From assembly GCA_016209495.1 (NCBI GenBank), contig JACQVX010000210.1, positions 1 through 33,748 on the forward strand: a stretch of DNA of 33,748 nt, written 5' to 3'. Under the pieces are notes generated by a model that saw nothing but the letters and a program-made list of their open reading frames with translations, did no database searches and had not been told where the DNA came from. Each line of letters begins with the position of its first letter. Position 1 is the stretch's first letter. Below, in pieces: positions 8,174-16,558 of the stretch. The translations under genes were made by a program, and so were the position numbers. The DNA is from Planctomycetota bacterium (lineage in GTDB: Bacteria; Planctomycetota; JACQVX01).

Positions 8174-9997
8174 CTAGAAATCGAAGTGGACCCGGACGTG
8201 GTCGTTCGTGGGTCCGCCCGCGCCTACCTGCACGTTCTGCAGGGCCAGGCCCGGGACCAGGCTGAGCTGCACCCGGCTCAGGGACTGGCCCAGGATGGGG
8301 AGGGCGGGAGGCAGGGCCATGCCCACCAGGACCTGCACCCGCCGCTCGTCCACCGCCGCCACGGGCTGGTCCACCACGTCCACGTAGAAGGACGGGTCCA
8401 CGGCCCCGTTGAAGACCAGGGAGCCGTTCAGGACGCCCAGCTCCAGGCCGGCGCGCAGGTGGACCGCCACCGTGAGGACCTTCTCGTAGCCCGACCCCCG
8501 GTCCACCAGGACGTCCATGTGGACCTCGCCCCAGGCCACGCGGATGGGCCGCGGGTCCGCCGGGTCCATGAGGACCACCGGCGGCATGAGGGGGCGCAGG
8601 CGGAAGGCGATGGGGTCCGTGGGGCGGACCAGGGGCGAGAACTCCGGCAGGAAGCGGGTGAGCAGGCTCCCCTCCAGGCGCAGGCCTGTCCCGCCCGTGG
8701 CGCCAGGATTGCCGTTGCCCGCGAAGGTGCTGGCGTCGATGGTCTGGGCCAGGAGCCCCGCGCGCCAGGCGACGTAGAGGGCGCGGTTCACCAGGTCGTC
8801 GTCCAGGGCCAGCTCGGCCCCGGCGGCGGCCTGGAGGACCGGCGGCGCCCCCGCCGTCACGAGCGACCCGGGGCGCGCGGGCAGGGTGGGGTCGATGCCC
8901 CCGTCCACGTCCAGGCTCAGGTCCAGGAGCAGGCCGTCCGCGTCCAGGCGCGGCACCGAGCGCACGGAGCGGAAGCTCAACCGCCGGCCCTGCACCGTCA
9001 GGTCCATGGGCTGGCCCAGCCGCGCGACACCCTCGGCGACGATCCGGGCCAGGTCCTGGGTGAAGATGCGCCGCACGAAATCGGTGACGGCGGTCGAGAG
9101 GGGGGCCTGAAGGATCGACACCAGCCACTGGGGAAGTCCCGAGGCCACCTGGAAGCTCACCCCCTGGATATCCACCACGGGGTTGGTCATCTGGGCCTCG
9201 AGGCGCCCCGCGGCGTTCACCCCCACGGTGAAGGAGGCCGCCAGGTGCACGCGGGAGACCAGGGCCACGCCCCGGGTGTCGGGATAGCGCAGGCCGCCGG
9301 TGGACCGGGCCTCGAAGTCCAGCTCCATGTCCTGGGCCACCGCGTCCACCTCGAGGCGCCCGGCCAGGGGGGTCGCGCGCACCGACGAGCTCCGCGAGCG
9401 GGTGCCCAGGAGGTCCACCACGGTGGTGGTCACCGTGACTCCGGCCACCTGCAGCGGGCCCTGGAAGATGGGGTTCAGGGGCGAGAGGGCCCTCGCCAGC
9501 CCCGGCCCCGCGATCATCGTCTCCAGGCGCCGGGCCAGGGTGTCGAAGCCCCCGCGAGAGACACGCAGCTCCACGGCGCGCTCCACGGGACGGCCCGGGG
9601 CGTCGAAGTCTCCACGGAGGACGCCCACGCTGGTGTCCTGCTCCCCCCCGGGGAGCCCGCGGGTGCGGGCATGGATCACGTTGAGGCCCACCGCCAGCGG
9701 GACCGTCGCGCGCCAGCGCCCCGCCGGGTCCACCGGGACGACCTGCCCCCCCACGTCCACCTCGCGCACCGCGCGATCCAGGACCGTCCCCTCCACCACC
9801 GTCTGGGGGACGCCGAGGTGGGCGCCCCGCTCGGGGACGTCCACGCGCAGGGCCGGCGGCGCCGGCAGGGTGCGGGAGAAGGCCGCCGCCGAGCCCCGGC
9901 GGGGGGCCGCCCCCCACTTGTGATCGAAGCCCTCGGCGCAGCCCAGGACCCCCGCCAGGGCGAACCCCAGGGCCACCACGGCCTGCCCCGCGCGCAC
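8174..9997 (-). CDS. Large lipoprotein with N-terminal Ig-like domain
   Basis: The 607-residue product starts at GTG 9997, one base after the TAG of the porin gene upstream, so the two are likely translationally coupled. A hydrophobic leader ending VLGC (Cys20) marks a lipoprotein. Residues ~45-120 resemble a glucodextranase-B/Big-type Ig domain (VEGTVLDRAVREV ... VPLAVGLNVIHARTR). The remaining ~480 residues are rich in beta pattern with amphipathic stretches such as LARRLETMIAGPGLARAL and APLSTAVTDFVRRIF. They could be a lipid-binding TULIP (BPI-like) fold, which would suit a place beside FadL and a desaturase, but this is a weak impression. I do not recognise a specific family. Location is the inner leaflet of the outer membrane or the periplasm. 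Confidence 0.75.
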   Translation of the reverse strand: MRAGQAVVALGFALAGVLGCAEGFDHKWGAAPRRGSAAAFSRTLPAPPALRVDVPERGAHLGVPQTVVEGTVLDRAVREVDVGGQVVPVDPAGRWRATVPLAVGLNVIHARTRGLPGGEQDTSVGVLRGDFDAPGRPVERAVELRVSRGGFDTLARRLETMIAGPGLARALSPLNPIFQGPLQVAGVTVTTTVVDLLGTRSRSSSVRATPLAGRLEVDAVAQDMELDFEARSTGGLRYPDTRGVALVSRVHLAASFTVGVNAAGRLEAQMTNPVVDIQGVSFQVASGLPQWLVSILQAPLSTAVTDFVRRIFTQDLARIVAEGVARLGQPMDLTVQGRRLSFRSVRSVPRLDADGLLLDLSLDVDGGIDPTLPARPGSLVTAGAPPVLQAAAGAELALDDDLVNRALYVAWRAGLLAQTIDASTFAGNGNPGATGGTGLRLEGSLLTRFLPEFSPLVRPTDPIAFRLRPLMPPVVLMDPADPRPIRVAWGEVHMDVLVDRGSGYEKVLTVAVHLRAGLELGVLNGSLVFNGAVDPSFYVDVVDQPVAAVDERRVQVLVGMALPPALPILGQSLSRVQLSLVPGLALQNVQVGAGGPTNDHVRVHFDF

Positions 9998-9998
9998 G

Positions 9999-11468
9999 CT
10001 AGAACCGCCTCTCGTAGGAGACGAGGATCACGTCCTGCACCAGCTTCTGCCTCGCCCCGTCGGCGTCGGCGCTGGACCGGCTGGTCCCCGTGGAGATGGT
10101 CTCCTGCCAGGCGTGCTCCCATGCCAGGTCCACGACCCAGGCCTCGCGCCGGTAGCCCGCCCCCAGGGTCCCGTGGTGTTGGGCGAACCCAGACCCGCCC
10201 ACCAGGACCGTGTTCGCCGGCACCGGGTTCGTCCCCACGCTGTGGCCGCCGCGCAGGACCAGGCCGCTCGCGGACTCCCACTCGAGCCCCGCGGCCGCCA
10301 CGTACTGGTCGCGCCAGTGGAGCGGGATCCTCGCCGTGAAGTCGGGCCCGCCGTTGATCTCGTTCAGGTCCGGGTTGTCTCCCCCCTCGAGGCGAAAGAC
10401 CGCCTCGCGCATGGCCTGGGACCACTGGATCCACTTGGCCTCTCCCGAGGCGCGGAAGCCCCGGGGCAGGTCGCGGGCGAGGCCCAGGACGGCCTGGCGC
10501 GGGATGCGGAAGCCCTCCACCTCGAAGTCGTAGCGGGCCCGGCCGTCGACCCCCCCCGCGGGCAGGAAGGTGGAGAGGACGACGCTCTGCGCGGCCTGGA
10601 GGTCCCTCTGCAGGTTGGCGAAGCCCTCGGTGGCGTCCACCCGCGCCTCCCCTCGCACCGGGCCCACCAGGCCCAGGTCGCGGTAGGAGAGCCCGACCCG
10701 CGTGGCCCGGTCCGGCCGCCAGGCCAGGCCCAGGAGGGCGGTGCCCCCGTGGCCCCAGCCCTGGGCGTCCACCTTGAGCGCGGGGCCGCCGGGGCCACCC
10801 CCGGAGGCCAGGCTGAACAGCTCGGCGAAGGTGAGGGTCTCGCCGTTGATCCGGAGCGGCGTCCCGGAGGGCTGGATCCGGACGATCCCGCCGGGTCGCT
10901 GGGCCCTGGGGTCCCCGGCCCCGGCGCCGGAGCTGCCGGTCGCGACCCCACCGTCGGCCTCCACCTCGGCCCGGGTCGCCAGGTAGCGGAGGCCCAGCCC
11001 CAGGCTCAGCCTCTCCGAGACCCGGTAGGCGAACGAGGGGCCCAGGGAGGCGATGAGCAGCCCGCCCCCCGCGGCGCCCGGGTAGGCCCCGAAGCCCCAG
11101 CGCCAGCGATCCCCGTGGCCGTAGACGCTCTCGGGTTCGAAGACGGTGGCGAAGGTGGGGATGGGGTTCCAGCGCCCCGGTCCCCCGCGGCCGTAGCCGG
11201 CCCGCGGGGTCTGGTAGTAGGTCACGTCACGGCGCAGGCCCACGGCCACCTCGGTGGAGCCGGGCCCCATCCACCCGAGGAGGGCCGGGTTGGCCTCCTG
11301 GGCCGTGGCTCCGTCCCCCAGGGCCGCGTCGATGCCCCCGCGACCCCCCGCGCGGGCGTTGATGGCCACGGCCTGGGACCCGTTGGAGGCGGGGGAGGGG
11401 CGAACCGCCAGGGCCACGGTCAGCCCCAGGGCAGAGGCCCCGACCAGGGCGAGTCGCGCGAGGGCCAC
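9999..11468 (-). CDS. FadL/OmpP1/TodX-family outer membrane transport protein
   Basis: This 489-residue protein starts at GTG 11468. A signal peptide (~1-28) is followed by the FadL-type N terminus: SQAVAINARAGGRGG, then ALGDGATAQEANPALLG. The protein ends in YERRF with a C-terminal Phe, as expected for a BAM-inserted beta barrel. Repeated amphipathic strands (RVGLSYRDLG, RYDFEVEGFRIPRQAVLGLAR, GTLGAGYRREAWVVDLAWEHAW) fill the C-terminal half. FadL proteins carry long-chain fatty acids or other hydrophobic molecules across the outer membrane. The desaturase just upstream and the lipoprotein just downstream suggest lipid handling. The substrate cannot be told from sequence. A palindrome about 70-87 bp before the start may be an operator. 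Confidence 0.85.
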   Translation of the reverse strand: MALARLALVGASALGLTVALAVRPSPASNGSQAVAINARAGGRGGIDAALGDGATAQEANPALLGWMGPGSTEVAVGLRRDVTYYQTPRAGYGRGGPGRWNPIPTFATVFEPESVYGHGDRWRWGFGAYPGAAGGGLLIASLGPSFAYRVSERLSLGLGLRYLATRAEVEADGGVATGSSGAGAGDPRAQRPGGIVRIQPSGTPLRINGETLTFAELFSLASGGGPGGPALKVDAQGWGHGGTALLGLAWRPDRATRVGLSYRDLGLVGPVRGEARVDATEGFANLQRDLQAAQSVVLSTFLPAGGVDGRARYDFEVEGFRIPRQAVLGLARDLPRGFRASGEAKWIQWSQAMREAVFRLEGGDNPDLNEINGGPDFTARIPLHWRDQYVAAAGLEWESASGLVLRGGHSVGTNPVPANTVLVGGSGFAQHHGTLGAGYRREAWVVDLAWEHAWQETISTGTSRSSADADGARQKLVQDVILVSYERRF

Positions 11469-11537
11469 GCGGACGGCGGGTCGGCTGGGGACGATGGCGC
11501 ACTCTCCTCCCGGGGCTACCGAGCAAAGGCGCCACCA

Positions 11538-11565
11538 GGTTCACATTCGTGAACCAAAAAGTCAA
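11538..11565 (-). promoter_or_regulatory. Palindromic operator candidate overlapping a -35 region before the FadL-like gene
   Basis: GGTTCAC (11538-11544), a 4-base centre and GTGAACC (11549-11555) form a perfect 7+7 palindrome in the one AT-richer patch of this gap. Reading the - strand, TTGACT (11565-11560) lies immediately before it and would act as -35; 16 bp later comes TGAACC (three of six -10 matches), inside the palindrome. A repressor bound here would block such a promoter. The arm structure resembles a TetR-type operator, but no regulator of that kind is in the window. Confidence 0.45.
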
Positions 11566-11635
11566 GCCTATATCCGGGAAGGACATGGCGCGCCCGGGGG
11601 GAGCCCCCCCGGTACCTACGCAAGTCCCTGGGGTG

Positions 11636-12505
11636 TCAGGGATCTTGATACTGTAGAGACCGCGAGGCGGCGACGGTCGCCAGGGGTCGGAATCCGGGGC
11701 GAGCCGGGACGGTCACCCTGAGGCCCCGCGCCAGGCCCACCAGGGCCAGGGCCCGGATGAACCACCACCCGGGGTCGGGCTGGACCCAGTGCTCCCCCGC
11801 GTTGGCCGCGGAGGCATGGCGGTGGTGGTTGTTGTGCCAGGCCTCCCCCATGGTGGCCAGGGAAAGCCACCACACGTTGCGGGAGAGGTCCGGCGTGGCG
11901 TAGGTCCGGCTGCCTACCGTGTGGCAGACGGAATTGACGCACTGCGTCATGTGGAAGCAGAGGACGAGCGGGACGTAGATGCACCAGAGGGTGCCGCCCG
12001 GTCCCAGGGCAGCGAGGGCCGCCCCCAGGAGGAGGAGGTGCGGGAGGGCCTCATGGCGCTGCACCCAGGCCAGCCCGGGGTTGGCAGCCAGGTCCCGGGT
12101 GCCGACCAGGTAGTCGGCCTCCCGGTCCGACTTCGTCAGGATCCAGCCCAGGTGGGCCCAGAAGAACGAGTCCCGGGCCGAGTGGGTGTCCCGGGGCGTG
12201 TCCGCGTAGCGGTGGTGCAGCCGGTGACGCCCCGCCCACACCAGGGGCCCGCCCATGAGGGCCATGGCGTTCCCCCAGGCGAAGAGCGCCTCCAGCCATC
12301 TCGGCGAGCGGAAGGCCCCATGGGTCAGCCCCCGATGCAATCCGATGACGGCGCAGCCGCATGCCACGTAGAGCGGGATCATGACCCCCAGGTAGGCGGG
12401 CCGGAAGGGGAAGGCCAGCGCGCCGGCGGCGGCCAGGTGCAGGAGCGCCAGGAGCCCTGTGTTCGTCCAGTCGATGCGCGGCCGAGGACGTCCAGCCTGG
12501 ACCAT
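11636..12505 (-). CDS. Membrane fatty acid desaturase (acyl-CoA/acyl-lipid delta-9 type)
   Basis: This 289-residue diiron membrane enzyme introduces a double bond into fatty acyl chains. All three histidine boxes are present: HRGLTH (57-62), HRLHH (94-98) and HNNHH (224-228, in the characteristic EAWHNNHH context). The family motif around NSVCHTVGSRTY then SRN is also seen. Hydrophobic pairs (~17-58, ~76-90, ~157-190) fit four membrane spans. ATG 12505 is preceded by GGAGG at ~10 nt. It lies 92 bp after the response regulator and 167 bp before the FadL-like gene on the same strand, consistent with membrane-lipid remodelling under two-component or separate control. Positional specificity (delta-9) is an inference from family likeness. 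Confidence 0.9.
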   Translation of the reverse strand: MVQAGRPRPRIDWTNTGLLALLHLAAAGALAFPFRPAYLGVMIPLYVACGCAVIGLHRGLTHGAFRSPRWLEALFAWGNAMALMGGPLVWAGRHRLHHRYADTPRDTHSARDSFFWAHLGWILTKSDREADYLVGTRDLAANPGLAWVQRHEALPHLLLLGAALAALGPGGTLWCIYVPLVLCFHMTQCVNSVCHTVGSRTYATPDLSRNVWWLSLATMGEAWHNNHHRHASAANAGEHWVQPDPGWWFIRALALVGLARGLRVTVPARPGFRPLATVAASRSLQYQDP

Positions 12506-12540
12506 GGATGGTGACCCTCCAGGTCATCATCCTAGTGGGC

Positions 12541-12582
12541 GGCCCGGGTGCGGGCCCGTCAAAGGAAGGTCACACGTGTAAC
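12541..12582 (-). promoter_or_regulatory. Intergenic hairpin and imperfect palindrome between response regulator and desaturase genes
   Basis: GGCCCG/CGGGCC (12541-12546 and 12551-12556) make a 6-bp stem with a 4-nt loop, and GTCACAC/GTGTAAC (12569-12582) forms a 14-bp palindrome with one mismatch. The palindrome sits 64-77 bp before the desaturase ATG, a reasonable operator position. No convincing -35/-10 pair is seen: TAGGAT occurs at 12534-12529 on the - strand, but the nearest TTTGAC is too far away. The hairpin lacks a T-tract. Confidence 0.3.
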
Positions 12583-12597
12583 ATCTTGACCGGACCG

Positions 12598-13308
12598 CTA
12601 CTGACGGACGAAGCGGTAACCCACCCCCCGGACGCTCTGGAAATATCGAGGTCTCGCCGGGTCCTCCTCGAAGTAGCGCCGGAGGCGGACGAGGAAGTTG
12701 TCCACGGTGCGGGTGACCAGGGCCCCGGTGACCCCCCAGGCCTCCCGGAGCAGCGTGGCCCGGCTCACCGCCTCTCCCTCCCGGGCCGCCAGGGCCCGGA
12801 GGATGGCCACCTCCCGGGTGGTGAGGGTCAGCTCGCGCCCGTCCGCCTTCCGCCCCCGGGCGGCCTGCAGGTCCACCTGCCAGTCCCCGATGCGGAGCAT
12901 CTCCTCCGCCCCCGCGGCCTGCCCCTCCAGCGCCGCCCGGTGCCACACCTGGCGCCGCAGGGCCACCCGCACGCGGGCCAGGAGCTCGTCCAGGTCGAAG
13001 GGCTTGGTGAGGTAGTCGTCCGCCCCCGACTCCAGCCCCTGGACCACGTCCTGGGGCAGGTCCCGGGCGGTGAGGAGGATCACCGGGGTGTAGATGCCCG
13101 AGAGCCGGGCCTCCCGCAGGACCTGGAAGCCGTCCTTCCCGGGGAGCATGACGTCCAGGATCACCAGGTCGTAGCGCTCCGAGCCCAGGCGCTCCAGGGC
13201 CCCGTCGCCGGTCCCCTGGGCATCCACGTCGTAGCCCGCGTTCCGCAGGTTATAGGCGAGGGCGCCGGCCAGGTGCTCCTCGTCCTCGACCAGGAGGACC
13301 CGCGACAT
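12598..13308 (-). CDS. OmpR-family response regulator
   Basis: The 236-residue product from ATG 13308 has a receiver (1-~120) with acidic pocket E8-D9-E10, acceptor D52 (ILDVMLPGKDG), T80 and K102 (TKPFD). The C-terminal winged helix (~140-236) ends in TVDNFLVRLRRYFEEDPARP and VRGVGYRF, typical of OmpR/PhoB DNA-binding domains. Its start lies one base after the kinase stop codon, so the pair is co-translated. It is the cognate partner of the kinase. The targets are unknown, but the desaturase gene immediately downstream is a plausible one. Confidence 0.92.
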   Translation of the reverse strand: MSRVLLVEDEEHLAGALAYNLRNAGYDVDAQGTGDGALERLGSERYDLVILDVMLPGKDGFQVLREARLSGIYTPVILLTARDLPQDVVQGLESGADDYLTKPFDLDELLARVRVALRRQVWHRAALEGQAAGAEEMLRIGDWQVDLQAARGRKADGRELTLTTREVAILRALAAREGEAVSRATLLREAWGVTGALVTRTVDNFLVRLRRYFEEDPARPRYFQSVRGVGYRFVRQ

Positions 13309-13309
13309 G

Positions 13310-14284
13310 CTAGACCGCCGCCGCCTCGCCCGCCACCGCCGGCAGCTCGATGCGGATCCGGGTCCCCTGGCCGCGGCCGGCGCTGGAGGCCGAGACCCGG
13401 CCCCCGTGGGCCTCGACGATGGTGCGCACGATGTAGAGCCCCAGGCCCGTGCCCTTGCGGCTCCGCTCCGGGTCTCCGTCCTCCACGCGCCAGAAGCGGT
13501 CGAAGACGCGCGCCAGGGCCCCCTCGGGGATGCCCAGCCCCCGGTCCTCCACCTCCACCACGGCCCTGAGCGGCCCCTCGCGGCGGGTCCGGAGGCAGAG
13601 CCGGCAGGGTCCGGCCCCCGCGTACTTGACCGCGTTGTCCGCGAGGTTGTCCAGGACCTGGCGGAAGAGGCTCGTGTCCAGCAGGACGACCCCGGCCCCC
13701 AGGGACTCCACGCGGACCTCCGGGGCGCCTTCCTCGCGGGCGTGGAGTGTCGCGAACCCCGCCGCGTAGTCCGCCAGGAACCCGTCCAGGTCCACCGCCT
13801 CCAGGGCGGGCCGGAGCGGCCGGGCGTCGAACTGGGCGGCCCGGAGCACGTTGGCGATGAGCCGGTGGAGCCGTTCCACGTCCTCGAGGATGGCGTCGAT
13901 GAAGCCCCCCCCCTCGGCGCCGGCCGGGGTGACACGACGCAGGGTCTGGGCCTGGAGCTTGATGGCGGACAGGGGCGAGTTCAGCTCGTGGGTCACGCTG
14001 GCGATGAAGTGGGATTGCTGCTGGTTGAAGCGGATCTCGGCGAAGAGCCGGGCGGCCAGGAAGCTGAGCAGGGCCACGATCGCCACCACCATGGCGGAAC
14101 CCAGGGAGAGGAAGGTCCAGTGGAAGGCCCCGCTGGACTCCTCCTCCCGCACGGCCATCTCGCGGATGCGCTGATAGTCGTGGACCAGGACCACGTTCCA
14201 GAGGACCCCCAGGGCCACCACCAGGACCAGGACCACGAGGAACAGGGCCACGGGGCCCGACAGGGTGCGGCGGCGCTCGGCCAT
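13310..14284 (-). CDS. Sensor histidine kinase
   Basis: I start this protein at ATG 14284, which gives 324 residues and a normal N terminus; the frame is open further upstream but runs antisense-like through the neighbouring gene. Two membrane helices (~11-33 and ~57-80) flank a periplasmic stretch of only ~22 residues, so sensing is likely within the membrane or indirect. HisKA carries phospho-acceptor H99 (SVTHELNSPL). The ATPase domain has N box DNLADNAVKYA, G1 DRGLGIPEG, F box FDRFWRVED and G2 KGTGLGLYIV. No HAMP or PAS domain is seen. It lies 47 bp after the PHP-domain lipoprotein gene and one base before its regulator. Confidence 0.92.
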   Translation of the reverse strand: MAERRRTLSGPVALFLVVLVLVVALGVLWNVVLVHDYQRIREMAVREEESSGAFHWTFLSLGSAMVVAIVALLSFLAARLFAEIRFNQQQSHFIASVTHELNSPLSAIKLQAQTLRRVTPAGAEGGGFIDAILEDVERLHRLIANVLRAAQFDARPLRPALEAVDLDGFLADYAAGFATLHAREEGAPEVRVESLGAGVVLLDTSLFRQVLDNLADNAVKYAGAGPCRLCLRTRREGPLRAVVEVEDRGLGIPEGALARVFDRFWRVEDGDPERSRKGTGLGLYIVRTIVEAHGGRVSASSAGRGQGTRIRIELPAVAGEAAAV

Positions 14285-14331
14285 GCGGGCGGATGGTAGC
14301 ACGCCCACGGCGTGGGGCCAGCGAACTACGT

Positions 14332-15816
14332 CTACCGGCCGGCGTAGATGGGGCTGGTGATGGCGCCCCGGCAGTAGCCCGGGTCCTTGAGGCTGGCGTT
14401 CAGGACGCGGTCCACGTCGTCCGGGAGGAGGACCGTCGGGAGCACGGTGCCCAGGTTGGTGTGGAGCGCGCCCCCCGGGACCATGACCGCCATTGCGGCA
14501 AGGGCCGCCCAGCGCTGGCCCGTCGCCTGGGCCGCCTGGAGCAGGGCCAGGTGGCGATTCCGCGCGGCGGGGTCGATGGCCTCGTAGACGTCCACCCGGT
14601 ACCAGTCGAGCGCCGCCGGGACGTCGCGCACCTCGGCGATGTGGTGCGGGCCGACGATGGCCTCGGTGTGCAGGACCTGGCCGCGCTTCACGAAGTCGAT
14701 GCGCCCCCCCGTCGCCCCCAGCACCTCCGCGCGGAAGACCACGGGGGCGCCGGGCGAGACCTCGTCCCCGATCAGCGCCTCGTAGACCCTGTCGCCGTCG
14801 CCGTCGGCCGCGAAGGTCACGAAGGGGCCCACGGGGGTGCGGGAGATGTAGGTACGGCCCTCGCGGATGGCGTCGAGGACGCCCTGGACGTCCCGGGAGC
14901 GGGCGTAGACATGGGTGGTGGGGCTCCCCTGGGGGAGCAGCATGTGCCGGTCGCCTCCGCCCACGGCCGTCACGCGCCGTCCGGAGTTCAGGTAGCTCTC
15001 CCAGAACGTCAGGGCCTGCAGGCTGGAGGAGCCGCGTCGGTCCGCCACGGCGGTCACGAGGTGCGGGTTCGGCGCGAGGCCGACCGCCGTGAGACCGAGG
15101 CCCGCCGCCTTGTCGTCCAGGTCCCGCTGCGTGCGGGGCGCCCAGGACCGCATGGACCACTGGCTGTGCCACACCTCGATGGCGTCGAAGGCCTTCGGGT
15201 CCACCACCCAGAGGTGGTTGCCCTCGTCGAGGGGGTGGTCGAGGACGAAGACCCCCCCCTGGGCGTGGACCTCATCGATGACGGCGTCGACCTCGGGCGC
15301 GAGGCCGGCGCCGCGCGTCCGGTAGTCGGGCTGTATGGGCCGGGTGAGGCCGATGGCCCCGGCGTGCATCCCGCTGCCCCACTCCATGCCCCGCAGGATC
15401 ACCATCCGCCCGGAGGTCGCGTCCGGGTCGGTGATGACGTCGTTGGTCCGGTGGTCGGTGATCGCCAGGAAATCCAGGCCCACGTACTCCGCCACCTGGA
15501 TGGTCTTGCGCGTCGGGTCCCCGCCCTGGCGCCGGGCGTCGTCGCTGTGGGTGGCGGTGTGGGAGTGGAGGTCGCCGCGCAGCCAGGTCCCGGGCGCGGG
15601 CTGCCGGGGCACGTGCGCGGGCGGGGCGGGGGGCGCTGGGGGCGCAGGGGGCGCAGGGGGCGCCGTGGAGGCAGGGGCCGCCGATGCGGCCCCCGGCGCG
15701 CCACCGGGGGGGCCTGCCGCCTGGACGGTGGTGCGCTTGCCGGCGCAGCCGGCCAGGGCGAGGGCCAGGGCGAGGACCGCGGCGGACACGACGGGGCCGG
15801 ATCGAGGACGAGCCAT
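14332..15816 (-). CDS. PHP-domain (CehA/McbA-like) metallohydrolase lipoprotein
   Basis: The 494-residue product from ATG 15816 (GGAGG-like site just upstream) has a lipobox LAGC (Cys24) and a low-complexity Pro-Pro-Ala repeat linker (~50-70) that holds the enzyme off the membrane. The catalytic part starts with RGDLHSHT, then AITDHRTND, VFVLDHP and GGGDRH. These are the metal-binding motifs of the PHP superfamily as found in CehA/McbA metallohydrolases. The family cleaves phosphoesters and, in characterised members, carbaryl and related esters; the natural substrate here is unknown. It heads the - strand group that continues into the two-component system and has its own clear promoter. Location is the periplasmic face of a membrane. 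Confidence 0.85.
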   Translation of the reverse strand: MARPRSGPVVSAAVLALALALAGCAGKRTTVQAAGPPGGAPGAASAAPASTAPPAPPAPPAPPAPPAHVPRQPAPGTWLRGDLHSHTATHSDDARRQGGDPTRKTIQVAEYVGLDFLAITDHRTNDVITDPDATSGRMVILRGMEWGSGMHAGAIGLTRPIQPDYRTRGAGLAPEVDAVIDEVHAQGGVFVLDHPLDEGNHLWVVDPKAFDAIEVWHSQWSMRSWAPRTQRDLDDKAAGLGLTAVGLAPNPHLVTAVADRRGSSSLQALTFWESYLNSGRRVTAVGGGDRHMLLPQGSPTTHVYARSRDVQGVLDAIREGRTYISRTPVGPFVTFAADGDGDRVYEALIGDEVSPGAPVVFRAEVLGATGGRIDFVKRGQVLHTEAIVGPHHIAEVRDVPAALDWYRVDVYEAIDPAARNRHLALLQAAQATGQRWAALAAMAVMVPGGALHTNLGTVLPTVLLPDDVDRVLNASLKDPGYCRGAITSPIYAGR

Positions 15817-15846
15817 GCCTCCCCCCTTCCGACTCCCGGGGGCAGC

Positions 15847-15874
15847 ATCCTAGCGGCGAGCGGGCGGCGGTCAA
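15847..15874 (-). promoter_or_regulatory. Sigma-70-type promoter for the PHP-domain lipoprotein gene
   Basis: On the - strand TTGACC (15874-15869), a 16-bp spacer and TAGGAT (15852-15847) point at the ATG at 15816, predicting a leader of ~25 nt. The 129-bp divergent gap also has a weaker + strand pair, GTGACA (15894-15899) and TATCGT (15918-15923), that could drive the histidine phosphatase operon. Confidence 0.6.
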
Positions 15875-15945
15875 CGAGAGAGAGGCCTCCTGGGTGACAG
15901 CGGCTCGACCCTCCCGGTATCGTGGAGGGCCCTGGGGAGAGGTGC

Positions 15946-16536
15946 ATGGCCCTCGTCTCGCTGGTCCGGCACGGCAAGTCGGCCCGTGGATTCCACGAGG
16001 CGGTGGATCCGGACCTCTCCGGTCGGGGCCACGGACAGGCGCGAGAGACGGCCGCACGCCTGTGCGCGGCCCTCACCCGGCGGCCCGTGGAGTCCTCTCC
16101 CCTGCGGCGCGCCCGCCAGTCCGCCGCGCCCCTGGCCGAGGTCTGGCACGTCCCCGTGGAGGTCGCACAGGCCCTCACCGAGGTCCCCGTCCCCGCGGAC
16201 ATGGGCGAGGGGCGGCTCCACCTCCGCCGCGCCTGGCTGGACGACCTCCTCGCCCGGAAGTACGGGGGCCTGGATGCCGCCATCGAAAAGTGGAGGGAGG
16301 ACCTGATCGCGCACATCCTCTCCCTACGGACGGACACCGTGCTCTATACCCACTTCCTCAACATCAACGCGGTGGTGGGCCACGCCCTCGGCGACACCCG
16401 GGTGGAGGTGTTCAGGCCGGACCATGGTTCCGAGACCCGGGTCCGGGTGGAGGCCGGTCGCATCGTCCTGGAACCGGGTTCGCCGTGCCCTGGCGGCCCG
16501 CCCCCTCCGCTCGCCTCCTCGCCAGGCCCGGGGTAG
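15946..16536 (+). CDS. Histidine phosphatase superfamily protein (SixA/phosphoglycerate-mutase fold)
   Basis: The 196-residue product from ATG 15946 is chosen because GGAGAGG lies 4-5 nt upstream and the fold begins at once with VSLVRHGKSA (RHG at 8-10, His9 the phospho-acceptor). A second catalytic region is SPLRRARQSAAPLAEV and a late His lies in THFLNINAVVGHALG. Members remove phosphate from phosphohistidine, sugar phosphates or nucleotides. It is the first gene of the five-gene operon, 22 bp before the kinase. It might recycle a phosphorylated intermediate or act on the phosphohistidine of the PEP-synthase-like enzyme, but that is conjecture. The last ~15 residues are Pro-rich and not conserved-looking. 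Confidence 0.85.
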   Translation: MALVSLVRHGKSARGFHEAVDPDLSGRGHGQARETAARLCAALTRRPVESSPLRRARQSAAPLAEVWHVPVEVAQALTEVPVPADMGEGRLHLRRAWLDDLLARKYGGLDAAIEKWREDLIAHILSLRTDTVLYTHFLNINAVVGHALGDTRVEVFRPDHGSETRVRVEAGRIVLEPGSPCPGGPPPPLASSPGPG

Positions 16537-16558
16537 ACTCGCGCGGGCGGAGGTCATC

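Noticed and set aside
7991-10339. Long + strand open frame opposite the lipoprotein
   Set aside because: Low-complexity Gln/His/Gly/Arg sequence antisense to a protein with a clear lipobox and coupling to the porin gene.
12541-12556. Hairpin after the response regulator as an intrinsic terminator
   Set aside because: The stem is only 6 bp and no T-tract follows on the - strand, so it is reported only as a structure.
13310-15172. A 620-codon kinase frame
   Set aside because: Only the last 324 codons resemble a kinase; the rest is antisense-like sequence within the PHP-domain gene frame. The start at 14284 is preferred.
16424-16558. N-terminal extension of the CysC-like kinase
   Set aside because: It would overlap the phosphatase gene, is Arg/Pro-rich and lacks a ribosome binding site, whereas TTG 16559 has GGAGG at 5 nt.
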